Shown in pieces: positions 42,801 through 53,900 of a DNA stretch of 64,000 bases (position 1 is the stretch's first letter; each line of letters starts with the position of its first letter). A program made the position numbers and the translations under genes. A model generated the notes under the pieces. That model searched no databases. It had not been told where the DNA came from and saw nothing but the letters and a program-made list of their open reading frames with translations. The DNA comes from Cloeon dipterum (taxonomy: Eukaryota > Arthropoda > Insecta > Ephemeroptera > Baetidae), in assembly GCF_949628265.1 (NCBI RefSeq), contig NC_088790.1, positions 1,802,545 to 1,866,544 of the forward strand, read 5' to 3'.

Positions 42801-43981
42801 TCTCGGAACATGCTTTGTGACATTCCTGAGGTTAGAAAATACCATAAGAAAAGGTACAAAATCGAATCCTGGCGTCAGGGTAGCCCTAAAACCCTTTAAC
42901 GACTGCTAAACTTTATTTAACAAATCAACAAGCCTTCTTGAAATCTATAGTGTTTGAACTTCCTGTCACAAGTTGGACTTCATTTTCATCATATTTATTG
43001 CTGATGTGTAAAATTAATCGCAGTACATTTAGGTTATCTTTACTGTCGTAATTGTTCATGTACCTCTCTTATTATTCTTTTCCAAAATAAGATTAAGCAA
43101 AAATTGCAAAAAGTTGTCCAAAAATTGAAAATTAGCTGTTAAATTAATTGTTTTTCTAATAAATATAAATGGCTTAAAATTCGATTGTCCTAAAGATTGT
43201 CCTTCGTCGCATCTAAAATTTACAACCTTTCTGTTTTTATGAAAAATTTCCTTTTTTTCATAAATTTTATTTTAAATACAGTGACTGTTAATTCATAACT
43301 AATTTAAAACTTTTTATTATTTTCACGCAATCATTTTTCTTTAAATTTGGAAAAAACAGTGATTTTTCCACAAAAATCATTTTTAAATAGATAAAAATCC
43401 CAAAAATTGCCGATTTTAGAGGGGCTCAAGGTTGCGGGTTTTGCGTGATTTTTCTCTTTTGTTTTGAGCGAGTTAAATTGAAAATATTCTTATTTAGACG
43501 CCCAAACACTTGTCAAACGTTGTATTTTCATTGTCAAGGCCACTCTAATCGGGTGGAAAATATCACAAAATTCTGCAAAACCGTTGCACATCAAATTAAA
43601 GGAGTCGAAAAACACATTTTTTGGCCCCACAAAAAATCATCTTGCTCAGATTTAGTTTGAAAGGGTTGGAACTAACCCCTTGTCTTCAGGGGTGGGTTTA
43701 GCCATCAGAAATTCAAGTATAAATTTTACAAACATTTTGAACGTTCAGAGAGCGACCGTCGAAAAATATTTAAATAACATTTGCATGAGATTTGGTTGAA
43801 ATTAAATAAAAAAGAGCACGAGAAATGAGTGAAACTTTGATGTAATTGCTGTTGTGTGGTGTTGAAAGCTTTGCAATGGAGTTGTATAAATATTTGCGAA
43901 TGTGTGTTGGCAGCGAGCGTGCGCGGCGAGGCGGGCGGCGGAGGCGCGTTCGCCGGCTTCAACCCCAAGTGCTTCATGTGA
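36883..43981 (+). CDS. FoxL2: Forkhead transcription factor FoxL2
   Basis: Seven coding exons: 36883-37067, 38212-38522, 39146-39326, 39397-39517, 41005-41068, 41147-41230, 43914-43981. They total 1014 nt, 337 residues, all phases consistent. The forkhead domain runs from about residue 89: [80 protein letters not shown], then [13 protein letters not shown], a FoxL2-type signature. The tail is Pro/Ser/Tyr-rich ([15 protein letters not shown]) and ends GFNPKCFM. FoxL2 is a nuclear DNA-binding factor tied to ovary and follicle-cell development in animals. The sixth exon has a tandem CAGCAG acceptor (41141-41146), allowing a one-residue variant. The exon carrying the ATG begins at an acceptor (36863), so at least one 5' exon lies upstream. 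Introns hold families B, D and E. Confidence 0.95.
37170..38125. repeat. Family E tandem repeat in FoxL2 intron
   Basis: About four diverged units. CTGAGCAGATTCCAAAAATGT or variants recur near 37300, 37580, 37840 and 38105. Each is followed by GAAATCCGA, CCCAATTT and CCGGAAAAAC, and a CTCTGNCAAGCC word. It has the same makeup as 8960-9640 and 62690-63260 but in reverse orientation. Confidence 0.7.
38755..39145. other. FoxL2 intron with family D pieces and an AT dinucleotide run
   Basis: Starts with a TATATATATATGTACATGTG stretch, then unique DNA (38780-38870), then family D words (TTTCGCGCGCTTTGCGACGTG, CCACGCCCCCTTTC) up to the exon at 39146. Confidence 0.45.
39640..40460. repeat. Family B foldback repeats in FoxL2 intron
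   Basis: Alternating arms of family B. ATTGCAAAAACTACCCACTG...GACTCGTCT (39805-39835) is opposed to GACGAGTCGAACGGTGGTTA...TTTTTGCAATTCT (40025-40060), which is opposed again to ATTGCAAAAACTAACCACCG...CGACTCGTCTCGACC (40170-40210). Between arms lie CGAGATTTGG/ATCTCGGGTT. The hairpin between 39990 and 40230 has arms of about 100 bp. Confidence 0.75.
42206..42224. repeat. (CA)n microsatellite
   Basis: A run of CA dinucleotides in the last FoxL2 intron, next to unique GC-richer DNA (42225-42560) of unknown role. Confidence 0.9.
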
Positions 43982-44339
43982 CTGCGTTTAGAAAATCATA
44001 AAACTCTCTCTTTAATTGTTATTGGTACAAACGCGCGGCTGTAAATAGCGTGACGCGCGCGTGAATTAATGGCGGCAGGTGGACGGCGAAGACGCGACTC
44101 CCACGATTTACCGGCCCATTTGCTCAACATGATGTGTGTGTCGCGCTAATGCACCCAGTCTCTCTCCTCTCCTCTCCGAACGCCATCCTCGCCTATTAAT
44201 CCTCGACTATTTTTTACCCTCGCGCTGCCGCCACCGCCTGTCTTCCACTCTGCTCCGGGGGCCCACCGACAACGCACCACACACATGCTGCTTTTTATTC
44301 CCAGGCCGGGCAGCAAAAATTCACGAACGAGATTTTTGC

Positions 44340-44716
44340 TTAAAGACCGTCTTTGACGCAGTTCCTCAGCACACCAATCGATTCCTGAGGGTCGAATTAG
44401 GGAAAATAGACATTTTTTGTGTCCAAAAGGTGCAGCGCGACGTGCGAACTTTTTTCCCGCCAAAACAATATGAATGCGAGAAGTGCGCATGCGTCAGAAC
44501 TGGCTGGATCTGACAAAAAAGTCATTCGTACAGACGGTCTCTGCAAGTGCTGACGCATGCGCACTTCTCGCATTCATATTGTTTTGGCGGGAAAAAAGTT
44601 CGCACGTCGCGCTGCACCTTTTGGACACAAAAAATGTCTATTTTATTTCCCTAATTCGACCCTCAGGAATCGATTAGTAATATGTGCTCAGAAACTTCGT
44701 CAATGACGGCCTTTGA
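44340..44716. mobile_element. Palindromic MITE, family A copy 4 (best preserved)
   Basis: About 377 bp, starting TTAAAGACCGTCTTTGACGC. Both arms carry intact TTTTCCCGCCAAAA / TTTTGGCGGGAAAA (44452-44465 and 44582-44595), AATGCGAGAAGTGCGCATGC and its inverse, GTGCAGCGCGACGTGCGAAC and CCTGAGGGTCGAATTAGG with its inverse. The right outer end is slightly mutated (GACGGCCTTTGA). It lies in the 3' region of FoxL2, 360 bp after the stop codon, and could be in its 3' UTR. Confidence 0.9.
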
Positions 44717-46411
44717 GTATGGAACCACTCAAAACTAAAAATAAAATGTGACGAGCTGTTTTTTTCAACCCAAAATGAATTTTTATTAACAAAATTGTTT
44801 GATTTGGAAAAAACTGCAGACTGAAAATTTTGGATTACTGCCTAACAGCAACAAGATCTATTCAAACATGGCCGCTGCCAGAGTCTTGAGTCAAGAAATA
44901 AATCAAACCAAAATTTTCTAGGGACACAAAATTTTGAAAATCCGAATTTTTTGCTTCTTGACGAGAGAAATTGATCATTATCAATATCTTAATTTTAACG
45001 CAACGGTATCAAAATTAACAATTATCCTAAAATACCGATGAATTATTGGCTACATCGTAATCATCTAAATTTTGTCAATAATGCAAATAACTGGCAGTAG
45101 AGATTTAAAAATCTTTTATTTCATAAAAAATTATATAATTATTATTTTTTAAATTATGTTTTTTTATCTCCTTTGACTTTAAAAGATAACTGCTACAAGA
45201 ATTGAAAAATATTTCAAACCGTGAAATAACATCAAAATAATGACGTGATAATTTATTAATAAAAAATAGAAATGTAGTAAAAAAAATACTTAACGATCAA
45301 AATGTCTCGTCAAGGAGAGTCTGGGTACCAAATATCGCAATTTTTTAAAATTAAATTTCTTGTCATAGGCTCACCTATTTATTTAAAAAATATTTAAGTT
45401 GAAATATTGCGAATTTATGGGCAGATCACTGCGCAACAGTATTAACAAAACCTCTTCAAACTCGATTTTATTCACTTAATTATTGCCAGAAGGAACAAAT
45501 CAAACGGAAATTTACCCCACTGCATTCAAACTTACGCGCGGGGATTTATGCGCGGTCCGGTCTGGTGATGGCGCAGTGCAATCGATGAAAATATTTTAAT
45601 TTTGTTAATTTTGAATTATTATTTGAAGCTAAACAGCGGGAAGACAATAAAAATTTCAAAATCAACGCAATTTCTTGTAATGAAGTAATCGATTTTTCTA
45701 TACTAAAAAAATTATTGGTTATAAAAAAGCGATAATTTTGATCAGATTCCTTTCATCACAAGAATTTCAGTTTGTGCTCAGTTAAGATGAAATTTGGTTT
45801 TAATCGTAAATATTTGTAATTATGTAATACGTGAAATTGATGTGCGAAGATGTGATCAGTTCTGTATAAATATTATTATTGCTTCAAAAGCAGTTTTCTA
45901 ATGTAAAATAAATCCGTTATGTGATCGATGTACATACTAGAATTGGATTATTGGTAAATGTATAAATGGAATAAGTGTTGGCAGGCGTTGGTGTTCCCTG
46001 TTCTCCGTCCATGCAAACGATTGAAGCTCAGCACTCTGCTCCCAGGGAATGCATTTTCCTTTTTACTATTCTTAGCTGCTGCGACTCGCGCACAATTTTT
46101 TGTGCCGCCATAATCAAATGTATCCGTTTTTCTCGCTGTAAATATATTAAAAAAAATTAAGTTGATGTCTTCAGATAAATTGCGCAGTAATTTTAATAAA
46201 CTGTGATTGAATCTGATTTTTTTGGGTATTAATTAATTGGCAAACACCTTTCACTACTAGCTGTATAGTTGTTGTATGATCCGGCTTGATGAACAACGTA
46301 TCGGGTTGAATATTGATAAACTTTGGCCCAATGTTTCTAAACTTTGCAGTCGTAGGAAAAAAGCGGCTGTCAACGCGCGGATCAAGCGCCGCGCAGCTGC
46401 CACCTTTAAAC

Positions 46412-46466
<55 letters not shown>

Positions 46467-46471
46467 TCTTT
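46412..46471. repeat. (TC)n microsatellite, about 60 bp
   Basis: A nearly pure TC run. Encoded SLSLSL or REREREREE strings on either strand are artefacts of the repeat. The long run may bind GAGA-type factors, but no gene is adjacent. Confidence 0.95.
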
Positions 46472-47559
46472 CTCACACGCTCCACTGTCACTCTCTTTTC
46501 GAGCCATCTCCCAAATAAAACTGGCCCCGCGCCGTTGGTTCGTTGGTTCAATTACGAAAGCAGAATTAGTGCGTGTTGATATTAAAAAGTATTTTTATTT
46601 TCAACTTCTGTTAAACCATTTAAATGAATGCGAGCGGTGCGCTTCTTCTTTCAATTGGACCTTCCGTCTAGGGACACGATTCCTAGAAAATAAAATAAAT
46701 GTCGTAACTTTTATTAAGTACAAATTAGCTGTGATGAGTGTTTTAAGCGTTAATTTTAGGCTTTTTATTAAAGAAAATCAAATATTATTGAAGCAATTTC
46801 TAGGAGCAAATATTTCACATTTTTCAAGGCTTTAAAAACCACTTTTAAATATTTTCCAGCTCTTTTATAAACAATTTTTCTTCCGATTAAATCAGCAATG
46901 TTCCGATATTTCATTAAATTTTTAACGTTTGGTTAACATTTAATTTTTGCACGAACTGAAACTGCAAAAAATGAGATTATCATCAAATGAAAAAACGTGT
47001 CAAAAATCACGAAATACAGTAAAAATTGTCGACTAATTAATTGTGATAATTAGTGTGCGATTTCCTTTTGGCTCAGTGCGGCGTGATTTTATATAATGTA
47101 TCTGATCGTTTTTGCAGTATTCTGCTAGCATTGTATGCCATTTCTTGCTGTAATTTTTATATTTTGTATCTTATGACTTTGGCAAGAATAAACAATAATA
47201 ATAATAAAATAAATAAAATTCACAGACCCGGATAATATGTTTGAAAAATGTTTAAAATCAAAGAGATTAATTTTTTTAAGAAGCGAACATGGTAATACAG
47301 CCCTTTCTTAATCTTATAAATCTTAAAACCTGCTGTAACTAAAAACGTCTTCTCTAAAAATATGAATTTTTATTCATCAATCAAACAAAAATAATTATTT
47401 TATTTATTGGCCTTTTTTTCTAAATTAGAAACATTTACTTCAATGGAACTTAATTACTATTAAAAAAAATTAACCGTGTAAAAGTGAATTTCTCACTACT
47501 AAAATCTGCTGAAAAAATCCAGTCATTTTCCGAATAAAGTTTTTCACAAATTATTCTTC

Positions 47560-47830
47560 ATATTTTTTTCTATTTTATAAAATTATAATTGCCTAATTTT
47601 TTTTATCAAAGTTCAGTATTTAAATTGAAATTCCCAATTTTTAATAAAAAAAATATGTCAAATGAAATACACAGGTTGGTCAAAACCACAAACACTGCAA
47701 ATTTTTGCATAAAATCTTCAGTGCCAACTGTCAACGGCTTAAAACAATTTTATTTCAAAAAAGCTTCTTTCTCGTTTTTTACAATGTTGAATTCTCGAAA
47801 TAAATATCAAATGGTAATGATATCCTGAAA
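47560..47830. repeat. Family G repeat, copy 1
   Basis: Shares with 50440-50830 the words GGTTGGTCAAAAC, AAACACTGC, CAATTTTTNCATAAA, TCTTCAGTGCCAA and CAACTGTCAACGGCT, followed by AATTTTATTT, in the same order. Two diverged copies about 3 kb apart; no ends recognised. Confidence 0.6.
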
Positions 47831-49058
47831 AATTATTTATTTAAAATCAACCCCGAAAAGTTAAAAAAATCGGAAATTTTGGAAAATTATTCAGTTATTG
47901 AAAAATGCGACCACTTCTTTATTAAAACGACAATTTTGCAACTAGGATGAAGTCTGGTTGAATTTATTTCCAATATAAATTATTCAGTTTTAAAGAAATG
48001 CGGGTTTTGCGAACCTCTTGAGAAAAGTACCACAAAAAAGGCCGGGGAAAACGGGGAGAAAATAAAGGAATTTAATTTGATTATTTTTTCGGTTTTATGA
48101 GTAAATATAAAATTTAAAGAGAATAAAAATTATTAAATTGTCTGAATGCAACCTATAATACCTTGCAACTCTTTAGTGAGGAATGATAGTGAATTTCCCC
48201 GCTAAATCCCTTTAAAATGAAAAAACCAAATTTTCTGAGATGATGTTCGAATAAATTAACTTAATTTTGGGTATTTTGATTTTTCGCAACAAAAAATTAA
48301 AGTTATATAACAGCCAGTTGATATTTTCAGGCAAATTTTGAATGAAATTGGTAAATTTGAGAAAAATTAGCTCATTAGGAAAAAAACTAGAAATTTAATC
48401 AGCTTTCTAAATATTGTCAGTTTTCTACGCTACTATCATCTTGTGAATTTAAATTATGCCGAACACTAACAATTTAAATTAACTTCCATGACTCAAAAGA
48501 GCTATTTTTTATAACCTCACTATTCAATTTTCATAATTTTTCTCACCCCGCAAGCAATTAATTTCCTTAAAAAATTGAAAAATTCGATTTTGGGGCATTT
48601 TGATCAGAACTTTTCATGTAATTTTATTTTTAAAATAAAAAAATCATTTTCCACTCCTATGCAAGTGCAGTTTAGGGTGAGATTTATTTGAAATTATTTA
48701 TGGAATCGAATGGATTGAATGGGTGTTAGGAAAGAATAAAAGTCGAGAATGAGTACTGTACAGATAGTTAGGTTTCATATTATTCGTCGTCTGTTCTTGT
48801 CCATACATCGCACACGGAAACTATGATACACCTACTCTCTTGTTAATAATCCAACTGAATTACGCGTGACACACAGAACTACACACTTTGATTGATGAAC
48901 AATAAGAGCCGCATTCACTCTCCGCACTCGCTCTACATGTTTATTTATAATTTATTAATTTCACGAGTGGAACACAGCGCGTGTATTAAAATCTGTAAAT
49001 CGTTTACTTTAGCTCAGCACACACTCAAAATTTATAGCTTGGTTGGATATAATAGTAT

Positions 49059-49440
49059 TTAAGGCTGTCTTTGACGAAGTTTCTGAGCGCACTAATCGAT
49101 TCTTGAGGGTCGAATTAGGAAAAGTGGATATATTTTCCGACCAAAATGTCCATCGCGACGTGCGAACTTTTTTCCCGCCAAAACAATTTGAATGCGCGAC
49201 CTGCGCATCGTCATAGCTGGCTGGATTTGACAAAGAAGTCGATAGTAGAGGCGGTCTCTCTGCAAGTGCTCAAACCAGCTCTCACGCATGCGGAGTTCTC
49301 GCATTCAAATTGTTTTGGCGGGGAAAAAAGTTGGCACGTCGTACTGGACTTTTTGATCGGAAAAACGTCGACTCTAGCTATACTTCGACCCTCAGGGATC
49401 GATTGGTGTGCTCAGAAACTTCGTCAGAGACGGTCTTTAA
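49059..49440. mobile_element. Palindromic MITE, family A copy 5
   Basis: 382 bp, beginning TTAAGGCTGTCTTTGACGAAG and ending GACGGTCTTTAA. The left E2F-like block TTTTCCCGCCAAAA is intact (49170-49183); the right one has one extra G. The central GCGCATCG/ACGCATGCGG cores are partly mutated. It lies 1.5 kb beyond the 3' end of the PLC-like gene. Confidence 0.85.
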
Positions 49441-50439
49441 ATGAAATTAATTATAGAAGTGGATTTGTTGCGGTACCTGCTGCTTGAGCTATTGGTCAAA
49501 AGTGGGTCTGTGGCGCGACAGAGGCCCCATCCGCCGGTCCATCCTTCAATTAACAATCAAATCAAATCACAATCAACAAATTATTTTACAGAGCTATCGC
49601 CTACAATTACAGTATGTCGATACAATATATATTATATATGTACGTGTTATAAAACTCTGACTTGATTCTCTTTCTTGCATGCGCGCGGCGGATAAAACAT
49701 CAAAATATCTCGATCGTATTTTGTTTTTATTTTTCTTTGCACACACTTATTGTTAGCTACGACCGCATAAATTCTGTACTGGAAGGCATGTAGATTTTAT
49801 TCATTTTAACGTTTCTTCCGCAAAACAGCAATTTTACTTACTCCCGCGATTGACAAAATAGAGAGAAATGATGCGATGTCCGAATTCAATTATAACAAGG
49901 CACACTCAGACTAGACACGTGATTTTTGCCACCTGCCAATATTTATACCAACGTAATTCTTTTCCTGCCTGCACTAAATTCACCATTTTTATTTTAATAG
50001 TTTCAAGCAGTATACAAATAAATGCCAGTGAGATATACTATGAACGCTCATTTTTATATTATATTTCTCTAAAAAAAAAACTTGTTGTTTTATACTACGT
50101 AAATAGGCCAAATTGTGGCTAATTTGAATATTCGAGGGCTTAAAAGAACTCTGTTTTTAGATAAATTTTATCCAAATTTTTCAAGAACCTCAAAATGAGG
50201 ACCAATTTTTACTTTATTATTGGTTTCGAAATTTTTTTTAGACAAAACTAAGAAAAGTTCTATTAAAAAAATTAAATGGACTAATGACGTCATTATAAAT
50301 AGTTGTGAATTATTTAAAAATTTCAAGAATAAATTTCCTTTTCTTAAAAATATGAAACGAAAATCCATGAAACGTTTGACAGATTCTATATATAATCTTC
50401 ACTGTAAAAATGGGAATTTTTATTACTACAAATCTAGGC

Positions 50440-50830
50440 ATTTCCCATAATTTTGGTTCAAATTTTGAATTCCTTAAAATATTGTTTATATTTTTACAGT
50501 CCCAAAATATTTAATGAAACACCATAGTTTTATTTTTGGTAGCTTTATGATAGTTTTAAGATTTTCAAGACAGAAATTTGCAAGAATCTATTTATTTTTC
50601 ATAATTTTCATACACTTTAAAATTTTTTATTGCTTTATTTTTATTATTAAAATTTACGTGAAATAATATTTTTCAAATTTTATTAGAAACGCGCAGGTTG
50701 GTCAAAACTGCAAACACTGCCAATTTTTCCATAAATTCTTCAGTGCCAATGCCAACTGTCAACGGCTCAATACAATTTTATTTGTTAAAATCAGTTCTAA
50801 TTCTAAATTTCTATATACTCCTTAAAAAAA
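50440..50830. repeat. Family G repeat, copy 2
   Basis: Partner of 47560-47830, matching best over 50690-50785 (GGTTGGTCAAAACTGC to GTCAACGGCTCAATAC). It lies 120 bp beyond the stop codon of the PLC-like gene, so it may be transcribed in that gene's 3' UTR. Confidence 0.6.
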
Positions 50831-50946
50831 TCCGATTAATTTCATTAAATGGTCAGATTTTAGTGCAGGAGGCTTTTATTAAAGTAGTTGTTGGTCGATA
50901 GATAGATATAGTTTTAAATATTGGCACGAGGTGTGAGTGAGAGAAA

Positions 50947-53900
50947 TCACTGGTTGTTGGTGGAGATCCACGAGTTAGAGCGGAGGCTGTTAGTCGGCGA
51001 GACATACCCGGCGACGCTGCTCTGCTCGATGTTCGAGTTGGACTTTTTGAGGATGCTCTTGGGCTTGACCGAGGACGGACTCGCCGGCGGCCCCCCGGGC
51101 GACGTCGGGCTGCCCGGCTGCTGCGTCACGTGGATCGCGTCCAGCGACGGACGCTTGCAGAACAAATTTAACTTGCGCTGTTGCTGCTGCCCGCGCGTCC
51201 CCGCAGGACTCCGCTCCTTCGCCAGGTACGTCCCCATCGACGACGCAGAACTCTGCACCTGGAGTCCATTCACACAAATTTTTACAAAAAAAAAAAAAAA
51301 AAAAAAATACAAATAAATTTAATTTAAATATTGCTCTGTTCCAATTTTATGAACCTTGTGGAAAACTTTTAATTGTTTGAATTGAAAAACGGTTGAAAAA
51401 TGGGATTTTTTAGTTCAGGTGGAATTTGAGAAAATCAAAATTGCACGAGTTGCACGACATTCTGTACTAGTTCGATTTGCAAAATTTGCACACCGTTGGA
51501 ACGGCCAAGTTAAGATCTTTGAGAATATGTTCAACATGACCTATATTTTGAGAGCCATCAGAAAACACCCTGAGTACCCTGAGAGTGCCCTGATGTTTTC
51601 CAAAAGGGTCGAGTTGCACACATTCTGAAAGCTATCAGCTTGGCCATTCCAGTGGTGTTCTAATCTTGCAAATCGAACCACTACAGAGCCGTCAGGTGTC
51701 GTTAAAGTGGCTCTTTTATGGAAATGTTTAATAATATTGATCCCTGAGGTCTTCCCTGATTTATTCATTTCTGATCTTTTCTGGTAGTCTTCACTGACCT
51801 CAGGGGTATCATGTTTTTCCTTGCAATTTTAAACTCATTACGGAAGTCTTTGAACCTGTGAAATGGCCTGCAAACACTCCTTCTTGCAGCTCTCGAGCAC
51901 GTCCATCTGTCCCCTGAGGATGCGCACGTTCCACGTGTAGTTCTCGTGCACCTTGTTGTACTTTTTGCCCTTGAGGCCGGCTTGGTTGGCGAGCGCAGGC
52001 AGCTCCTCGTGGAACTCGAGCAGACTCGAGTGGTGGCTGCTGATCTGGCTCAGCAGCCGGTCTCCGTTCTCGATCATGAACTGCATTTCCGACATGACCC
52101 GCTCAAACAGCCCGATGCCACGCTGCAGGTGCTGCGGCATCCCCGACGACTCCACCTTGAAGCGAAACACCTGAGAAAAACACAATTCCAATTTTAAATT
52201 TAATATTTATTTCCAAGTTTTGCAAAATGTTCTCGAAAGTACTGAAAAAGCATTAAAATCTGGCCTCGGAGCGGATCTCAGGTCGGGGGACCCTGAAAAA
52301 GGTCGTTTGGGTATCCCAGGTAAGAGCCCAATTAAAGAGCTATCCGATAAAGCGTCTTGGTCAACGATCGGACAAACGGCCGAATTTTAACTAAATACAA
52401 TCATTTTTTTAAGGAAATTTTGACTTTTTCGTAAATTCGGCTGAAAATAATCGCGGTAATTTGACAAATGGTCCGGTTTTGAAAAACCACCCACGGGTAG
52501 ACGTGCCCCATTGAAGGGCATCGACTGGTGCCAAAATCCCTCCGGCCCACAGGGCCCCGCCTAGGCCCCGGAAACAAAAATTTTAAATGTCACAAATTAC
52601 ATTTTGCAGATTTAAACAAAAATAAATAACTCAACTTCTATATGGGTTGTAAAGTGAAAAATAAAAGTTAATTAGATGCGTTTAAAAATTCTGCGTCGAA
52701 TGGAGTTAATTCCTCGATTCCTGAGGGTCGAAACATATTTTTCCGATTGAACATTGTTTTGTGCCATGGCAAAATGCACGTTGCTTTGGCGCGCTTTTGG
52801 TCGCTACTGCGCAAGGGTTACCCCCTCTCATCAGTTGTGACGTCTTACAAAAATTTGGTTACTGTGGCCGCGGGTATCCACAAAATCAATCTTACGCCTT
52901 CAAAGTCTTCGATGGAGACGGCCGAGATGTGCGGACAGCTGGCCAGCCGGTGGAGCAGCACCCTCAGACACTGTTTCATGTTGGCCGCCTCGTTGAGGCC
53001 GCAGTCCGCCCTGAGCGCCTCCATGGCCACCTCCACGTCTTGTCGCGCCCTCAGCACGTCCATCAGGTCCGCGATTGCACCCTGAGTTTCATTTTATTAA
53101 TTAAATTAATTATATATATTTTAAATATTTTTACTAACCTTTAATTGATCATCGACTTGCTTCAAGCCGATAGTTCTGATATCCGTGTGCAGCTTTTCCG
53201 ATTTCGAAGCGGGTCGCTGCAAAAGTAGAGAAATTAAATTGGCGTGTCTTGGGGAGGAAACGGCTGCACTCACCCCGCCACCTTTTTTGTTAGTAATTGC
53301 AATGTGCACAAAGAGAAACGAGTTCTCCAGGGGTTCCCCGGTGTTGGAAAGAAGTCGTATGTGCCGATAGCCTGCATGCAAATCAGCGAATCAAGAAAGA
53401 ATAAGAGCGCGGTAAAGAAGAATATTAATTAGCCAAAGAGCGCACCTGGTTGGAGGCAGTCGAAAGGAATGGTGTATTGGCCGATGAAGTCGTCACCAAT
53501 GTACTCGTCATCCAGCACGACAAATCGCACGAGCACCAAATCAGGAAGCACAATCTGGAACTCGAAGCTCTCCTCGAAAATTGGACAGTTGCCCTCGTTG
53601 GACACAGTTTTGGTTTTTCTCTCTGCGAATTAGACGGCAGGGATTCATTTTTTTGTATTTTATTCATGGTTCCATAAATTCAGAGTGCGCTGCTCATCCA
53701 CGTCTCTCTATCTTTTCCCATGCTAAATGATTTTCGTTAGAGTCTCTACGTCAAAATTACTCAAGCCATCCGCATCTCGATTGGCGTCAAACGAAAGCGC
53801 ACGAGTTGATCCTACGACATAACTCGAAACCATGCCCTCAGGAAATAAAACAACCGATAAATTGGCGTCTGGAAAGTGCCCTTTTTGTCTGGGAAGAAAG

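Larger units (their letters stand above)
44717..49058. other. Intergenic AT-rich DNA between FoxL2 and the PLC-like gene
   Basis: No gene found. It contains a long (CT)n run at about 46412-46471, a family G repeat at about 47560-47830, family E scraps near 47880, and a GC-richer patch at 45530-45600. All open frames are short and of low-complexity composition. No transfer RNA fold was recognised. Confidence 0.45.

Noticed and set aside
44136-44677. Open frames across the palindromic MITE (also at the other four copies)
   Set aside because: They recur in mirrored form because of the palindrome; no start context or coding bias.
50917-50927. TTGGCACGAGG, resembling a cDNA-library adaptor sequence
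   Set aside because: A 9-base match is expected by chance in a window this size, and flanking genomic sequence is continuous.
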